Assembly (NCBI GenBank): GCA_030432875.1
Contig: JAUILP010000003.1
Location: 1-64,000, forward strand
DNA: 64,000 bases
Source: Oligoflexia bacterium
GTDB lineage: Bacteria > Bdellovibrionota_B > Oligoflexia > Oligoflexales > JAGOVF01
Reading direction: 5' to 3'
The position numbers were made by a program, and so were the translations under genes. The notes under the pieces were generated by a model. The model made no database searches, was not told the DNA's origin, and saw only the letters and a program-made list of their open reading frames with translations. Position 1 is the stretch's first letter. Each line of letters starts with the position of its first letter. Positions 41,551 to 51,734 of the stretch are shown piece after piece.

Positions 41551-42630
41551 TTACCGTGACTGAAGTTTGCCAAGTTTGACGCAGTACCACTGCCAGGGCC
41601 TCGCAGGTGTTTCTATCGCCATTTCAATCGTGCTTCCTCTTGGTATATAGGTGAAATTCTCACCAGTTTTCTTCTTAGGGATGGCCGGATATACATAACT
41701 AAACCCATAGATTTGCATGGCCCGGCATGTTTCCGGAGTGGCATATTCGAGGAGGTACTGAGCTATGTACCTATGCCGATCGGGGTATTTCATTTGCTGG
41801 TTTAAAAACTGAGAAACTTCGAGAACTCCGCCTTTGTTTTCTGCTCGGGCGATGCGGGAAAATTCGTCTTCATTTATGTGTTCTGGTAGTAGCTTGGCGA
41901 TACCTGATAGACTGAGTTCTATTTTGACGGCGAGTTCAGTTCCCGCCTCAAGTCCCAGGCGTCCACGACAAACGCGGATAAGATCGTCGCCTCTTAATCC
42001 TGACTCAGCAAGAAATCCGCAAGCATCCAGTTGCCGAGGACTGGCTTTAAGCAAATCATAGATGGGAAACCGACTAGGATGACTCATGAGTTGCTTATCT
42101 TCATAAAGCAGTTTTTTGCTAAGGGGGCTTCTGAGGCATTCTATCGACTCCGGTGTTTCAGGAGCATGGATGAGATGGGTAAGGCGCTGCATAACTGCGT
42201 CGGGGAGTTCTCTCACGCCGCTATCTTCTTCCATAAAATTAGAAGCCGCAACGATCATCACATGCGGGGGAAGCTTGTGGCCAAAAACGCTGCGTTCTAG
42301 AAGAAGTTCTGTGAGGATATTAAAGGTCTCTTCCCGTGCCCGAGTGAGTTCATCAAAAAATAGAACCGTTTTTTTAGGAGCCTTAAATATATTGAATAGA
42401 GTTTCAGAGGGGTACATTTTTACGTACCCTAAACTTTTCATCTCTGCCGTAGAAGGTATGAAGAGGGCAAGGGGGTCAAGGTACTGGGCATGAAGGATGG
42501 TCAAATCAAAGTCATATTTTTTAGCAAATGCCTTAACCAAGCTGGTTTTGCCATAACCGCTTGATCCCCATAACATAAGGGGGAGTTTGGTTCGGTAGTG
42601 AGATAGAAATATTTTATTATAATCAGACAT
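41551..42630 (-). CDS. MoxR-type AAA+ ATPase
   Basis: Walker A LWGSSGYGKTSL, Walker B TVLFFDELTRA, and MIVAASNFMEEDSGVRELPDAVMQR. Confidence 0.85.
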   Translation of the reverse strand: MSDYNKIFLSHYRTKLPLMLWGSSGYGKTSLVKAFAKKYDFDLTILHAQYLDPLALFIPSTAEMKSLGYVKMYPSETLFNIFKAPKKTVLFFDELTRAREETFNILTELLLERSVFGHKLPPHVMIVAASNFMEEDSGVRELPDAVMQRLTHLIHAPETPESIECLRSPLSKKLLYEDKQLMSHPSRFPIYDLLKASPRQLDACGFLAESGLRGDDLIRVCRGRLGLEAGTELAVKIELSLSGIAKLLPEHINEDEFSRIARAENKGGVLEVSQFLNQQMKYPDRHRYIAQYLLEYATPETCRAMQIYGFSYVYPAIPKKKTGENFTYIPRGSTIEMAIETPARPWQWYCVKLGKLQSR

Positions 42631-42810
42631 TTACGCTTCCTTATCCTTTTTAATGGGATATTTCTTAGCCTACTTGAGTCCTTCGGTCAGTGCTGTGACA
42701 TTTGAGGTCAATGGGGACAAGTTTTTACTCATGACCTACGGTGTCAATGCCTATGCCGAGAGAGTTTTATGAGTGAGGATGCTGGAAAAAGAAAAAAAAG
42801 GGGGCACATA

Positions 42811-43206
42811 ATGATCAAAATGACAAATTTGAAAGTGATTTTTTGTGGGCTGTTCTTTAGTCTTGCTGCGCTGGGTCAGGCATTAGATTACCATCATGAT
42901 GCAAACAATTTTCGTTGTGTGAAGTATATCAAAAACTACGATGCCGATACCATTATGGTTGATGTACCTGAGGTGCATCCTATTATCGGCAAAAACGTGA
43001 GTGTACATGTAATGGGAATAGACGCCCTTGAAATCAAATCAAATTTTTGGGAATCATTCCGGTACCGTAAATTCATTTTTATCCATGCTGTTGAAGAATC
43101 AATTTCTTATTTTAAAAATCTCGCCCATATAATTTCGTGGATCTATCTAAAAATAGACTATATAATTCATAGTGCGCAATATGTCAGCTGTGAAATCGGA
43201 TACTAA
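42811..43206 (+). CDS. SNase-like (thermonuclease-fold) secreted protein, probably degenerate
   Basis: CVKYIKNYDADTIMVDVPEVHPIIGKNVSVHVMGIDALEIKS resembles the N-terminal half of an SNase domain. The expected C-terminal half is not recognisable. Start taken at the second Met (MIKMTNLKV). Confidence 0.4.
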   Translation: MIKMTNLKVIFCGLFFSLAALGQALDYHHDANNFRCVKYIKNYDADTIMVDVPEVHPIIGKNVSVHVMGIDALEIKSNFWESFRYRKFIFIHAVEESISYFKNLAHIISWIYLKIDYIIHSAQYVSCEIGY

Positions 43207-43759
43207 CTTTAACTCCTCGTGGCTAATTCTATCACTGTAATTATTTAAAAAATTACAGATCAAGGCCTATAAGCACTTTATAAGGTGAAAAACAAACTGT
43301 AGTACAATTAGTAGGGATCAAGTTGTAATAAAATCTGGGTAGCTAGATGAGCTAACTAAAGAATCACTCATGAACTATAATCACATTTAGGTATCACTAC
43401 CAGATCCAATCATCTATTTTTGATACTTAAAAATCGTTTAATTACATGTTGCCCTGCTTAATACTTTTTTTCCAAAATTGCGGTTATGGCGCTATCTATC
43501 GCCTTTATAAGTCGACTTTGTATTCGATTTTTACAGATCTGCAAAGTCATTATTGCAAAACTGTATTTTGCAAAGTTGCAAAAGCGAATTTACCACTGTG
43601 CAAATGAAAAAACCTAGAAAAGAAAATTTATCTTGTATTTCAAAGTTAGCGGAACTAATTTGTGCTTGTCGACAAAAAAGTGTGAAAAAAAAATTCGAGT
43701 TTTTGAAATTGCAAATGATTAGTCAATACGAAGAATACTCTAAATTAAAGGATTGAGAC

Positions 43760-45478
43760 ATGATTTATAACATGATACTAAATATCAAATACTCCTGGCG
43801 GATTTTAAAATTTGCTTCCGTGTCTATCGCCGCTTTCTCAGGCATGGCTATTTCGAATATCTCATTTAGCGCACCAACGCCTTACCCGAAATCAGGTGCG
43901 TTACAAATCAGGAACCCAAGTTCTGCTGGGGTACTTGGTGACACCGATGACCAAAGACTTATTTGGGTGCAGCCACCCAATGTTGGTCTTAGCGCTTTTA
44001 GAAATTTTTCAGCCACCGCCAATATAAATAGTTGTGCCGGAGTAAAAAATTTACAGCTTGGATTCATAACAACCTCAAAAATTGTAGCTGATATGGCAGT
44101 GAAGAAAGTTGAGCTTCAAAAGGAAATTGATGCACAACAATCAAAAGTTGATACAGCACGAAGGGAAGTTGCTAGCCTATCATCAACTACGGATATGATG
44201 GAAATTGATGGTATGAATGATCGAATTGATATTTTGAAAAAACAGCGGATTGAAGTTATAAACCGTTACGAGGATGCTGAAGATGATCAGTTAAAAATAG
44301 AACTCTTTACTCAAATAAAAGACCTTAAAAACCAAATTAAGGAGCTAGAGTCAAAATATGATATATTAGCTGAGAATAATAGGACTGATGTACGCGCATT
44401 AAAGCGTGCTAAGGAAATCCTAAAATCAGAAGAGCAGATTCTTACCGATATCTATGCCCGCATGACCAAATTTGACGAACTCATTCTCAGCAATATGAAA
44501 AATATTCGCGAAGCTATGACCCCTTATGCCATGTTGCATGGTGGGGATGCTCTTCTCGAATATGATAGCCGATGGGGCGCAATAGTTAACGAATTACAAG
44601 AAATTAATCCTAATTATATATTCCGTAAGATCCCAACTGCCCACGCACGTTTGTACGCCAGTATCCCCGGAACGGCAAACAATCCTAATATGTTAGCTTC
44701 TCTTCCGGCTGTACTCGATTATACGATTTCAGGTATGAAACCTGCGGCGTTTGATAACACGATCGATACTAATTTGGCTGTACCGGAACTTGTATCAGGA
44801 ACTTTTTCTCTCAGTTTGATTGGAGCTTGTCCCGTATATTATCAAAATTTTACCGAAGGTACCGGTCTAGTCGTGGATAGAGATATGCAAGGACGCCCGA
44901 TGTTTGGTATTTCTATCTCCTATCTGCATCCCGTTTCTTATAGAACTGACCTTACAGCACGGTACAATATGTACAAATTCTATGAGCAAATTCATAAAAA
45001 GGGTAAAAAAGGTGGGTTCTTCAGTCGAAAAAATTATGAAGAAATGGTTCAGACAGATATCGGACGTGAAGACTTTGAAATCACGTGGGATATAGAAGAT
45101 CCAGATTCTAAACTCGATTTTGCGGCGCGAAGCGAGATAGAAAAAGAACTCAAGGCAGAAATCATTTCTCGTGCATTAGGTCAATATGGCGTTCCCGATT
45201 TAAGTCAGAACGCGAAAGCGATGCCACCTGCCGGTGAAGCGCCCAAAACTGCCGCCCAAGTTGCCGCAGATAGTATGGGATGGTGTCGCTGGGGTCTTTA
45301 TTGTCGCATTGCGGTCTGGGGGCTTTCTAATCTCGATGCTTTTTTTAACAATTCAAGTTCTTCCAGTTTCCGGTCTACCTACGACAGAAAAATCGAAGAA
45401 AAATTTAGTTCAACAGCGGCGATTTGGACGCCAGGGTTTATTGGGTACAAAAAGATATATGTATTGAAGAAAGGCTGA
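43760..45478 (+). CDS. Secreted coiled-coil protein, paralog A
   Basis: Signal-like N-terminus, then LIWVQPPNVGLSAFRNFSATANINSCAGVKNL, a long coiled coil, and CRWGLYC near the C-terminus. Confidence 0.65.
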   Translation: MIYNMILNIKYSWRILKFASVSIAAFSGMAISNISFSAPTPYPKSGALQIRNPSSAGVLGDTDDQRLIWVQPPNVGLSAFRNFSATANINSCAGVKNLQLGFITTSKIVADMAVKKVELQKEIDAQQSKVDTARREVASLSSTTDMMEIDGMNDRIDILKKQRIEVINRYEDAEDDQLKIELFTQIKDLKNQIKELESKYDILAENNRTDVRALKRAKEILKSEEQILTDIYARMTKFDELILSNMKNIREAMTPYAMLHGGDALLEYDSRWGAIVNELQEINPNYIFRKIPTAHARLYASIPGTANNPNMLASLPAVLDYTISGMKPAAFDNTIDTNLAVPELVSGTFSLSLIGACPVYYQNFTEGTGLVVDRDMQGRPMFGISISYLHPVSYRTDLTARYNMYKFYEQIHKKGKKGGFFSRKNYEEMVQTDIGREDFEITWDIEDPDSKLDFAARSEIEKELKAEIISRALGQYGVPDLSQNAKAMPPAGEAPKTAAQVAADSMGWCRWGLYCRIAVWGLSNLDAFFNNSSSSSFRSTYDRKIEEKFSSTAAIWTPGFIGYKKIYVLKKG

Positions 45479-45543
45479 GGCAATATTTTATTAGCCTGGT
45501 CTTTCCCTCTTTTAAGTTAACTAAGATTGAAGGAATTATTATC

Positions 45544-46431
45544 ATGAAGCTCATTTCTGGATACAGCTCAAGTTTATTCACCATTTTTGTCATATTGGTA
45601 GGTTGCGGCAATTCGTCCGGAGGTTCTGAAGTACCACCAGAAAATGACATCGTTGTTCCTCTGTCTGATCAGGTAGCGACCCATGAAGCATCGCTTTCAG
45701 AAAACCAGAGTTCGTCTAATAATTTTCCACAGAACTGGGTATTAAACGACATGGAATGGGTAGTCAGTCAGGACCTGGGAAAATTGCGAGCAACACTTAT
45801 AAATGATAAAGTCCTGATTAAGCGCGATAATTCAAATTGGTTGGCCTTAGACTGTGATCACATTAACAAGATGTTCACCCAGACATTAAAAACCATTACA
45901 GAAAAATGCTCATCAATAAGCGCTAAGAACCCGACCGCCTGTCAATTTGCTGCTTCAGGGATGTATGGGATAATCAAAGCGCCGGTGTATGTAACCCGAC
46001 CTACTTATCCATTTGATGTTGTAAGTTGGAATCAGGACACATGGAGCATGGATTTCACGTTACCCAAATATGAGAACGTTAGAGCAGATCTCGCTAAGAA
46101 ATTCGCTACGTCTGAATCAGAAATTTTTATCGATACTGCTATCCCGTCTGTATCAAATTGGCAAGATAGTTCAGTATCACTCATTTTCACTGACACCCAG
46201 AGAGAGCGAGACTTTGAGAAATTGCAATTTCTCCTTGATCACTTTGGTAAAGATGAAGAAAAGTTTCAAGTAAACGAGGCATTCTTCGAAAGTGATCAAT
46301 TAGTCACCACCAATCGTTTATTGAGTTGCGAGGTGATTTCTGGAGGTCTTCAATTTAATGTCACAGGGGGGTACGTGATAAACCAAACCTTAGGAGAAAC
46401 TGACCTAAATTTTCACTTTTATAGCAATTAA
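45544..46431 (+). CDS. Lipoprotein, hypothetical
   Basis: Likely start MKLISGYSSSLFTIFVILVGCGNSSGG (lipobox ILVGC) within track ORF 45424..46431. Confidence 0.55.
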   Translation: MKLISGYSSSLFTIFVILVGCGNSSGGSEVPPENDIVVPLSDQVATHEASLSENQSSSNNFPQNWVLNDMEWVVSQDLGKLRATLINDKVLIKRDNSNWLALDCDHINKMFTQTLKTITEKCSSISAKNPTACQFAASGMYGIIKAPVYVTRPTYPFDVVSWNQDTWSMDFTLPKYENVRADLAKKFATSESEIFIDTAIPSVSNWQDSSVSLIFTDTQRERDFEKLQFLLDHFGKDEEKFQVNEAFFESDQLVTTNRLLSCEVISGGLQFNVTGGYVINQTLGETDLNFHFYSN

Positions 46432-46433
46432 GG

Positions 46434-46970
46434 ATGTCACCTATGAAAAAAATAATTTTTTTGATGATTCCCCTAATATTTGCCATGGGGATTTGGATCA
46501 TCTTACCTAGTAACGATCCCATAAAGCAAGACACAATAAAAACGTTAAAAACGGAGAATAACAGTAAAGGCTATGAGACAAAGGAGTCCCAAACTACAAA
46601 TAATTCTATTCAATCTGAACAACAAAAATCTCCTATTGCCTTGAGTGAACCAACGGATAGTGATGTTGCTCCTCCCGATCAGCTAGAACGCATACGCCAG
46701 AATGAAGAGCAGTTACCTTTACTGGAAACCATGCGCCATTATTACTCTAGCTTTAGCGACGCAGAGATAGAACAAGAGCTAAAAGTCGTTAAAAATCAGC
46801 TCAATGATGATCAGTGGATAGCACGTGCTAACCGCGGAAATCTTACAAACCAAGAGAGTTTTGCGTTCCAGGAGCTTTTGCGGCGCCATGATGCACTGCA
46901 TTTAGAAAAAGCAGAACGCTCTTTGGAAAAAGCACAGAAATTGTTGTCGGAAACAGGAAAAAGTAGATGA
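46434..46970 (+). CDS. Membrane-anchored hypothetical protein
   Basis: N-terminal TM KKIIFLMIPLIFAMGIWIIL, then a disordered linker and a helical C-terminus. Confidence 0.5.
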   Translation: MSPMKKIIFLMIPLIFAMGIWIILPSNDPIKQDTIKTLKTENNSKGYETKESQTTNNSIQSEQQKSPIALSEPTDSDVAPPDQLERIRQNEEQLPLLETMRHYYSSFSDAEIEQELKVVKNQLNDDQWIARANRGNLTNQESFAFQELLRRHDALHLEKAERSLEKAQKLLSETGKSR

Positions 46971-46997
46971 ATCAAAAAAAGGCAATGAGGAATACTG

Positions 46998-48098
46998 ATG
47001 TCTAGCAAAAGTATAAAAAGCAGATTGCCCTGGCTAAGGATATTACCTCAATCTGCCATATTGATAACCTATTTATTTTTTAGCACGATGATTGTTGCAC
47101 AAGTTTCTTATGAAGTCATGCTTCGGGAGCCTCAATTACCAGCATTGAGTCTCACTAACTGGGAAAAGATTGATTGGCAGCAAAATAATAAAGTATGGAA
47201 TAATCTTTTAGACGGCATGTCAATTGAGCTTAAACAAGCCGAAACAGTTAAATCACGAGGCAACAATGCCTTAGAGTTTCAAGCACCGGACTTCGTCGAG
47301 GTTGAACCTGCTATAGATTTGGAGAGTTTCTGCGAGCGCGTTAACGCTGATTTTTATTTGCGCACTCGGTTGCTTGAAGTTCTTCGTGAGAAGGTGCAGC
47401 TCCTTAGTCAATATAGCCATAATTCCGACACAGAATTTGATTTTGTTAGATTAGTCGAAGAGGTGGCTGATCTCAGTCACGAAATCGAAGGTCTTTTCCC
47501 CAGTTTTTATCGGAATAAGGATTATGAACTCTTATATTTTTGGCAGCTCAAATCGCCCGATATTCCAGAATGGTTTAGAGAGTCAAAAAATGCACCCGGT
47601 TTATTCTCTATGGGTGATTCCATGTCATTGGGACATATAGTGGGTATTAGCATGGAGTACCTGTCGGTGGATGGATGGGAGTGGAGTGAGTTGCGCAGGG
47701 CGACATATCCAGAAGTATACGATTTTGAGGAGCCACAAGGGTTTGGGAGTATTATGATGCTAAAAAGAAAAGTCAGTCCTGTTGATCTTTGCCTGAGTCA
47801 GCAGAAGCTAAAATTTCGAGCAAAGGTGCACTGGGTATTCCAAAAGGCCTCTCCTATAGTCCCCGCGGATTGCTCGTTGCCAATAATCTCGATGAAGGCG
47901 GCGGCGTCGAGAATTCCCGATATTGGAGAAAATTTAGGAACCCCCATTCAAATTAAAATAAAACTTCCGGACTTTGATAGTCTAGGCGCGACACAGGATA
48001 ATTGTTCAATGGCATCAATGGCATCGCAAGTACGCTGGCAAAGTGCTTCTGATTTTTCTGGTGAAACCACGACAGTAGAAGAAGTAATAGGGTTATAG
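46998..48098 (+). CDS. Secreted hypothetical protein
   Basis: N-terminal hydrophobic segment (SAILITYLFFSTMIVAQ). Codirectional with its neighbours. Confidence 0.5.
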   Translation: MSSKSIKSRLPWLRILPQSAILITYLFFSTMIVAQVSYEVMLREPQLPALSLTNWEKIDWQQNNKVWNNLLDGMSIELKQAETVKSRGNNALEFQAPDFVEVEPAIDLESFCERVNADFYLRTRLLEVLREKVQLLSQYSHNSDTEFDFVRLVEEVADLSHEIEGLFPSFYRNKDYELLYFWQLKSPDIPEWFRESKNAPGLFSMGDSMSLGHIVGISMEYLSVDGWEWSELRRATYPEVYDFEEPQGFGSIMMLKRKVSPVDLCLSQQKLKFRAKVHWVFQKASPIVPADCSLPIISMKAAASRIPDIGENLGTPIQIKIKLPDFDSLGATQDNCSMASMASQVRWQSASDFSGETTTVEEVIGL

Positions 48099-48136
48099 TA
48101 ACTCAAAAAATTAAAATTTTGTAAAAGGATATATGT

Positions 48137-49810
48137 ATGATTGGCAAAAACCTCATTATGATGGCATCTAATCGAATAAAAATAATCGTCTTCTCAACTC
48201 TAATTCCGACAAGCCTACAGGCTGTTCCTAGCCCTTACGTAACGACCTGGCAGGAAAGTGGAATTATTAATAAAACAAGCGCTGTTCTCATTCGCGATAC
48301 GGTATCTGCAAAACGAATTTGGGTCATGCCGCCGAGCGTTGGTGAAGCTAAAGTGACCAATTTTACGCCGACGTCTGAAGTTCTGGGATGTAAGGGGTTT
48401 AAAAGTGCGCTCGAATCAATGAATGCGATTAATATCGTTATTGCCACTCGAGATGAGAAGTTAAGCGAATTGAGTAATAAACTATTAAAGCTGTATGATG
48501 AAAAAGCTGATTTAATTCGACTTTTGGAACAAAATAAAAATAATCCCGAATTAGAGAATCTCAGTAAACTCAGGGATAAGCGCTTGCGTTTAGAGGAAAA
48601 ACGCGACGATACTTTGGTAGAATTAAAAAACGAAACCAATGAAGAAATCAAGAAAGATTTACTGGAGACTTACAGGTCGATTAAAAAACAATTAGATCTG
48701 TTGGATGAAGATATTTTTAGTTTAGATATCAGTCTCTCAATAGTTACCGCTGAAATAAAAAGTCTAACTGAAAAAATTAAAAATCGAGACACGGAAATTG
48801 CTGAAATTAGCTCGCGTATTGAAAGCGCTAAGGCATCACTTAATGAGGCTCGAGAGTCGATTGTCGCGATAGTCACAGTATATAATTCACTGGATGCTGG
48901 TGTTATTAGCATGGACTATCAAAGTGGTTGGGTGAAAACCATAGCAGAGTTACAAAAGAATTATCCAGATTTTCAATTTGAACCGATTGAAACGCGGAAT
49001 GCCTCTATAATGCTAGCATTAGCTGGTGGAGATTCGGGAGTCAGTTCCGCCATTAACGGGGTGATTTCTTATTCCATAAACGGCCTAGCGGCTAAAAAGA
49101 GCTCTAATGGGGTAATACCACTACCAATGGTGCCTGACGCATTGGTGGGGGATTTTAATATTACTTTAAACTTGGCGTGTCCGATGCTTGATAAAGAAGG
49201 ATTCATCGATTCTATAGGCAAAGATGCAGAATTAGAAATTATATCTCCACGTTATGCCATGACCATGACCTATGAATTTCCGACGGTTTTTGCCGAGGAT
49301 ATGAGCGCAACGGTTGATCAAACGGTGGTCGAAAAAACAATTACCGACTACTTGACAATCTATAAGCCCTTAGAAAAAAAGATTGATGCAACTGATTATC
49401 CCTGGTTATTAGTGGCACTAAAGGAAAGTAAAGGTATTGAGTTTGCAGAAAGTAATGAAAAAGTTGATGGGACCTCTTCTTCCATGAATTACTTCGAGCA
49501 GGAGGTCCTGAATGACTATTTAGCCAGGGAGTGGCAGCCTGTCATCACAAGCTCTTTCGCGGCAATACCAGCTCAAAATAGCTACCTTCAGCAAGGAGTC
49601 ATTGTTCCAAGGGATATTACCCCCTGCAATTTTTGGTTCCAAGCTTGCAGTGCATCAGGTTGGCAACCAAAATTCAACATTCAGAACTATATTGAAGATA
49701 GCTTAGTTGAAAAAAATCAGATATTTGGCACTCCGCTCGTTAAAGAAACGGTTATCAAGACAGCAAATCGAGTTTCCTACCGACCAGGAGTGATTGCTTT
49801 TAAATATTAG
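48137..49810 (+). CDS. Secreted coiled-coil protein, paralog B
   Basis: RIWVMPPSVGEAKVTNFTPTSEVLGCKGFKSA mirrors the N-terminus of the 43760 protein. Coiled coil, then CNFWFQAC. Confidence 0.65.
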   Translation: MIGKNLIMMASNRIKIIVFSTLIPTSLQAVPSPYVTTWQESGIINKTSAVLIRDTVSAKRIWVMPPSVGEAKVTNFTPTSEVLGCKGFKSALESMNAINIVIATRDEKLSELSNKLLKLYDEKADLIRLLEQNKNNPELENLSKLRDKRLRLEEKRDDTLVELKNETNEEIKKDLLETYRSIKKQLDLLDEDIFSLDISLSIVTAEIKSLTEKIKNRDTEIAEISSRIESAKASLNEARESIVAIVTVYNSLDAGVISMDYQSGWVKTIAELQKNYPDFQFEPIETRNASIMLALAGGDSGVSSAINGVISYSINGLAAKKSSNGVIPLPMVPDALVGDFNITLNLACPMLDKEGFIDSIGKDAELEIISPRYAMTMTYEFPTVFAEDMSATVDQTVVEKTITDYLTIYKPLEKKIDATDYPWLLVALKESKGIEFAESNEKVDGTSSSMNYFEQEVLNDYLAREWQPVITSSFAAIPAQNSYLQQGVIVPRDITPCNFWFQACSASGWQPKFNIQNYIEDSLVEKNQIFGTPLVKETVIKTANRVSYRPGVIAFKY

Positions 49811-49876
49811 CTCTAGTCGAATCGCGTTTAATTTGTTAAAAGAAAGCGTTTCAAACTCATACAGCTCGGGTACCAA

Positions 49877-51052
49877 ATGCTATTTATGAAAAAAAAAAAT
49901 ACAATAATTTTTCTATTAACAGGGGCATTTTGGGGACTTCAGTCCAAAACAGGCTTTTGCCAATCAATGGATAGTTCCCTCGAAGAAATCAGTAAGCTAC
50001 CTCGTAAAGACGTGTTTCTAGACGGGGTAATGAATACTATTTTGGGGCAGGATCATCTCGTTAGCGGGACAGAACAGTTCCCGGTACCCCTAAAGCAAAA
50101 TACTTGTGACACGCTTTACACCTTGGTTGATAATTTTGCGCTCCAAATGGAACGCTGCAAAAATGGCTACTATTATTTTGCTGAAGAGCTTTATTGCACA
50201 GGTGATAAAGCTCAAAAAAGCAATATGGATTATATTAATAATATCTACGAAATGATCATCTATTACGCAATGAAGCAGCCAACTAGGTGGTTATGGTCGA
50301 TTGTTCCTGATGCTGGAAAATCTTTATCAATTGATAGTAAAAAAATCCTTATAAGCGAGTTAGCTCAGAACGCTCATATCCCACAAGATCATGTTTTCGT
50401 TTTTGATGCCCCTAATCCCTATACCTCCAAGGATGTTGGCGATGTAAAAGCAGTGTTCAAAACTAGTAACCCTGCCGCTAATAAAAGGTATGAATTCATT
50501 GCTGAATATTTCAAAACACATCCCAATCCTAAATATGACAATGATCCTAGAAAAGTAGACTTATTTTTTTCTAAGGCAGATCCCACACGACCAGTTTTTG
50601 TTACCGGGAGTGGTTTACAGTTTTGTGATTTGCTTGCGGGACATGGCTATATTGATGTTGAGTTTACCTGGAATACATTTACCCCTCATAGCCCATTGCC
50701 AAAGAAGATCGCCGCGGATATCTATAGCTTCAAAGAAACACTTGAGCATGAGTTAGGCGTCACTGCTTTTTTATCCCCGTCAGAGGCTGAACAGGCTGCT
50801 ATTGCAGGTTTTTTGGCAGGCCAGACCCTTGAGCAAGGTGGTCAATTCGAAGATGCGAACTTTAACTTCATATCCGACCTGGACATGGCGGCCTTATTTT
50901 CTGCCTTATTTTCTGGCGGTGAATCTAGCTCAGACTGGCTGTTCAATTCTTATTTTACGCAGGAGCAGGCAAAATATATCACAATGCCGCAACTCATGAA
51001 TTCACCAGCGGAAAAGCTTGTGTGGCGCTATCAATATAGTTCAATACCGTAA
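49877..51052 (+). CDS. Secreted hypothetical protein
   Basis: Signal peptide KKKNTIIFLLTGAFWGLQSKTGFCQ. No recognisable family. Confidence 0.5.
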   Translation: MLFMKKKNTIIFLLTGAFWGLQSKTGFCQSMDSSLEEISKLPRKDVFLDGVMNTILGQDHLVSGTEQFPVPLKQNTCDTLYTLVDNFALQMERCKNGYYYFAEELYCTGDKAQKSNMDYINNIYEMIIYYAMKQPTRWLWSIVPDAGKSLSIDSKKILISELAQNAHIPQDHVFVFDAPNPYTSKDVGDVKAVFKTSNPAANKRYEFIAEYFKTHPNPKYDNDPRKVDLFFSKADPTRPVFVTGSGLQFCDLLAGHGYIDVEFTWNTFTPHSPLPKKIAADIYSFKETLEHELGVTAFLSPSEAEQAAIAGFLAGQTLEQGGQFEDANFNFISDLDMAALFSALFSGGESSSDWLFNSYFTQEQAKYITMPQLMNSPAEKLVWRYQYSSIP

Positions 51053-51593
51053 TGTAAAGGTTATAACCGGCATGTTTATTCAGCAAAAAAAAGTCATATT
51101 GATGAGGGTTTTGATCGTCTGTTTCTCGTTAGGGGTAATGAGCTGCAATCACAGTAATGGACAGAAAACGACGATGCCGCCCTCTCCTCCGGCAACCCCA
51201 AATAATGATCCTAGTGACGACGACACCCTATCTCTCGGAGGAGAATCAGGGGATGGAGATGAAAATACCGAAATTCCCTCAACAAATACCGATTCGGATG
51301 CCCTAGAAACTAATCTGCTCGAGGATGAAACGAAAAACAAGGAAGGAGAGCAAGGAAAAACGCAACTAGAAGTTGGTGGTGGACAATTAAAACCGAATCT
51401 TAAAGATGGCTCCAACATCAATTCGTCAGATTCTCAATATCTTGCATTCAAAGCGTGTGTGCACTCAGCCTTGGACGGCACAATGGAGAACATAATGCTT
51501 AAAGAAAAACAGGAAGTTGGCGTTAGCTTCCTCTCTGTTGGCCGGAAGTGTAAAGGTAACACAATCGATTTGCTTAAAGTACTGCGCGAATGA
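51018..51593 (+). CDS. Lipoprotein, hypothetical (start uncertain, likely about 51071)
   Basis: Lipobox SLGVMSCNHSNGQ, then a Pro/Asp/Glu-rich disordered linker. Confidence 0.45.
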   Translation: MCGAINIVQYRNVKVITGMFIQQKKVILMRVLIVCFSLGVMSCNHSNGQKTTMPPSPPATPNNDPSDDDTLSLGGESGDGDENTEIPSTNTDSDALETNLLEDETKNKEGEQGKTQLEVGGGQLKPNLKDGSNINSSDSQYLAFKACVHSALDGTMENIMLKEKQEVGVSFLSVGRKCKGNTIDLLKVLRE

Positions 51594-51734
51594 GTAATCT
51601 TAGGCGATTAAAGGCTACCCTAATAGTTTTCAACCCCGTTTCGGCTTGACATGTATTATCTCTTCAAATAATTTATATCCTGTAAATTCGGTTTGTAGAA
51701 GAAAGATCCTAATAAAAACTGAGGCAGGGATTGT

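Noticed and set aside
43553-43756. 67-aa ORF before the secreted-protein cluster
   Set aside because: Overlaps the TGCAAA repeat region, has no clear RBS or family, and was not called as a gene.
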